A stretch of 38,048 nt of DNA, taken from assembly GCA_015484905.1 (NCBI GenBank), contig WFUN01000082.1, positions 1-38,048 on the forward strand, given 5' to 3'. The translations under genes and the position numbers were made by a program. The notes under the pieces are model-generated. The model was not told the origin of the DNA and made no database searches. It worked only from the letters and a program-made list of their open reading frames with translations. Source of the stretch: Hydrogenimonas sp. (lineage in GTDB: Bacteria > Campylobacterota > Campylobacteria > Campylobacterales > Hydrogenimonadaceae). Shown here in pieces: positions 36,623-38,048 of this stretch. The stretch's first letter is position 1. Each line of letters opens with the position of its first letter.

Positions 36623-37177
36623 ATGAGCATGCTTTTTGACCCCAAATCCCATTTCAATCTCGCAAATCTTTTTACGATGGTAAACATAACCTGCGGGCTG
36701 GCTGCAACCTACCTCATTACGCAAAACAACTTCTTTTTAGCCATCATATTCGCATGGATTGGCGGTGCATTCGACATCTTTGACGGAAAGATAGCAAGAA
36801 AATTCAAACTCTCCAACGAGTTCGGCATACAGTTAGACTCGTTCGCGGACTTTCTCTCTTTCGTTCTTGTACCGGTCTTTTTGATCTTTCAGGCTGTCTA
36901 CACCCATTTGGAGGGCTTCTGGTTCTTCGTAGCGGCCGCGGTAAGCATCTACTACGTCATAAGTGGCCTTAGACGGCTTATAGAGTTCAACATAAACGCC
37001 GAAGCGGGGGAGGTGGGAAAGTTTTTCGTAGGAGTTCCCACGCCACTTGGAGGCATACTTCTGTGGTTCGTCTATCTGGGCTACACATACCACCTGCTGC
37101 CGGCACAGCTTGTCGTGCTTTTTATGGTCATCATCGGCTGGCTGCTCAACTCCAGAGTGAAGGTGCCGCATCCGTAA
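36623..37177 (+). CDS. pssA: CDP-diacylglycerol-serine O-phosphatidyltransferase
   Basis: 184 residues, membrane protein. The CDP-alcohol phosphotransferase signature D-x2-DG-x2-AR-x8-G-x3-D-x3-D is complete: D51, D54-G55, A58-R59, G68, D72 and D76. The N-terminal FNLANLFTMVNITCGLAATYL resembles PssA (NLFTLLNLFCG) more than PgsA. It makes phosphatidylserine, the precursor of phosphatidylethanolamine. It is shorter than the ~240 residues of many homologues. AAAGGAT lies 5 nt before ATG 36623. A phosphatidylglycerophosphate synthase is the alternative. Confidence 0.85.
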   Translation: MSMLFDPKSHFNLANLFTMVNITCGLAATYLITQNNFFLAIIFAWIGGAFDIFDGKIARKFKLSNEFGIQLDSFADFLSFVLVPVFLIFQAVYTHLEGFWFFVAAAVSIYYVISGLRRLIEFNINAEAGEVGKFFVGVPTPLGGILLWFVYLGYTYHLLPAQLVVLFMVIIGWLLNSRVKVPHP

Positions 37178-37255
37178 ATATTGACAATAGTAAAAAATGA
37201 AAAGTTTATGCGGAAATAACCAGCGGCATGGGGTTATCTGGAACTTTTTGTGTTA

Positions 37256-37600
37256 CTATTCAAAATCCAGAATCAAAGAGACCAGTGCCTCTACTTCTAC
37301 CATCTCACTCTCTCTCAAAGATGCGATCTTTTCCGGCACTATGCGCCTTGAGTCGATGGCGCGTATCTGATCGCATAGCAGGTCCGAATCGCTTTTTAGT
37401 TTTGCGCGTTTTTCAATGCGCATACGCAGGGGGTACGCATCGTCTATCAGGTTGGTAGTCAAAGGCACTACGATAACCGTTGTATGGCCTACCTCGTTCA
37501 GCAGATCGCTCTGTAGTATCAAAACCGGGCGTACTTTGCCGGGCTCCGCACCTCTTGCAGGATTTAGTCTGGCAAGATATATCCCGCCTCTTTCAAACAT
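37256..37600 (-). CDS. MazF/PemK-type toxin (mRNA interferase family)
   Basis: 114 residues from ATG 37600 (MFERGGIYLARLNPARGAEPGKVRPVLILQSD, the MazF start); an in-frame ATG at 37615 adds five residues. GKVRPVLILQSD, TTVIVVPLTTN and SDLLCDQIRAIDSRRI are the three conserved blocks; the family's catalytic arginine (RPV) and threonine (PLT) are present. MazF toxins cut mRNA at short motifs. The start overlaps the antitoxin stop by 8 nt, giving coupled translation with antitoxin first. Confidence 0.93.
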   Translation of the reverse strand: MFERGGIYLARLNPARGAEPGKVRPVLILQSDLLNEVGHTTVIVVPLTTNLIDDAYPLRMRIEKRAKLKSDSDLLCDQIRAIDSRRIVPEKIASLRESEMVEVEALVSLILDFE

Positions 37601-37835
37601 TTTCGAGCCCGTCATTTAATATGTCTTCAAAAAGCTCCATTGTCTCACGGTTGCTTTCTCTAACACGCATCGAAGCGGCTTTGAACCGCTCTTTGAGTTT
37701 TTTGCGACGAATATAACGCTCATACTCCGTCACAGAACGGCGTATAAGTTCGCTCTTGGTAAGATGCAGCTCTTTTGCCAGTTCTGTAAGCTTGTCGAAA
37801 AAAGAGTCATCCGTTTTCAATGTTACAGTTTTCAT
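37593..37835 (-). CDS. Ribbon-helix-helix antitoxin of the MazF-type toxin
   Basis: 80 residues. The N-terminal strand MKTVTLKTDDSFFDKLTELAKELHLTKSELIRRSVTEY is a CopG/Arc-type ribbon-helix-helix DNA-binding domain. The charged C-terminal tail (NRETMELFEDILNDG) is the probable toxin-wrapping part. It would autoregulate the pair. AAAGGAT lies 6 nt upstream of the ATG at 37835. Located between pssA and an insertion-sequence fragment, consistent with horizontal acquisition. Confidence 0.88.
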   Translation of the reverse strand: MKTVTLKTDDSFFDKLTELAKELHLTKSELIRRSVTEYERYIRRKKLKERFKAASMRVRESNRETMELFEDILNDGLENV

Positions 37836-37888
37836 GACTATCCTTTATGTCTTTGGTATTACCATTTTACTTAATAGGAGAATTTTTG

Positions 37889-38048
37889 TCAAAGAGCTGT
37901 ATTAGTCCATAACATATGGCACTCATCATAATTTTTCAGAAGATATTGTACAGGAGAATTCATTTGAAGAGAGTGATGAGGGATGATAGTATTGTAATCT
38001 ATCAGCCAATCAGCCATTTTTTGATTGAAGAGTTCGATATCGGTAAAT
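37889..38048 (-). CDS. IS transposase/integrase (DDE, IS3/IS481-like), C-terminal fragment at window edge
   Basis: The last 53 codons of a minus-strand frame are visible, entering from the right edge and stopping at 37889. The translation contains WLIDYNTIIPHHSLQMNSPVQYLL, the C-terminal signature (YN-x-RPHHSL-x-SP-x-xYL) of rve-domain transposases after the catalytic glutamate. The terminal DECHMLWTNTAL resembles tails of some IS481-like proteins. Whether the element is intact cannot be seen. No clear terminal inverted repeat was recognised between 37836 and 37888. Confidence 0.8.
   Translation of the reverse strand, partial: FTDIELFNQKMADWLIDYNTIIPHHSLQMNSPVQYLLKNYDECHMLWTNTAL

Noticed and set aside
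37216-37237. ATAACC/GGTTAT hairpin as a pssA terminator
   Set aside because: Only six base pairs with a ten-base loop, and the T-run starts too far after the stem. It is too weak to support.

Overview
The window looks like a chromosomal segment of a Campylobacterota (Epsilonproteobacteria) chemolithoautotroph. The evidence is the set of TCA genes: a monomeric isocitrate dehydrogenase, an LDH-like malate dehydrogenase, a two-subunit class I fumarase, succinyl-CoA synthetase and the four-subunit 2-oxoglutarate:ferredoxin oxidoreductase OorDABC, with aconitase B nearby. This gene set, with ferredoxin-linked OOR, is what autotrophs of this phylum use to run a reductive TCA cycle (for example Hydrogenimonas, Sulfurovum and Sulfurimonas relatives). 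The genus cannot be fixed from the sequence alone. Genes are tightly packed, with many ATGA stop/start overlaps, good AAGGAG ribosome-binding sites, and promoters recognised mainly by TATAAT-like -10 boxes with poor -35 boxes.

Layout. 1-4.1 kb: a Sel1-repeat protein running off the left edge, a PNPOx-fold protein, then on the minus strand a stress cluster of thiol peroxidase (tpx), NnrS-like membrane protein and di-heme cytochrome c peroxidase. 4.1-7.0 kb: a 353-nt regulatory region rich in inverted repeats, then acnB. 7.0-15.4 kb: envelope and secretion genes, namely a small exported FliL-like protein, lolA, secA, a LolC/E-type permease, a large AsmA-like protein and mltG. 15.4-25.6 kb: the carbon-fixation block icd, mdh, fumarase alpha and beta, sucC, sucD, a small HMA-domain protein, oorD, oorA, oorB, oorC. 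25.66-26.0 kb: RNase P RNA. 26.1-27.5 kb: an alpha-carbonic anhydrase and a convergent SYLF-domain protein sharing one terminator.

27.7-34.4 kb: a compact seven-gene plus-strand run: periplasmic HlyD-like adaptor, cytoplasmic molybdopterin oxidoreductase, ArgD-type aminotransferase, TolC-like outer-membrane protein, MidA-type methyltransferase, exported ankyrin protein, ThiS. An adaptor and an outer-membrane channel are present, but no inner-membrane pump is encoded between them. This is the least explained arrangement in the window. 34.4-37.2 kb: acpS and fliL (minus), an MlaE permease without its partners, a small unknown protein, and pssA. 37.2-38.05 kb: a MazF/ribbon-helix-helix toxin-antitoxin pair and the 3' end of an insertion-sequence transposase at the right edge, the only mobile-element trace.

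Together the genes describe CO2 fixation (rTCA steps plus carbonic anhydrase), handling of oxidative and nitrosative stress around oxygen-sensitive Fe-S enzymes, and envelope building. No CRISPR array, prophage, tRNA or rRNA was seen. Motif positions were read by eye from translations; no database search was possible.
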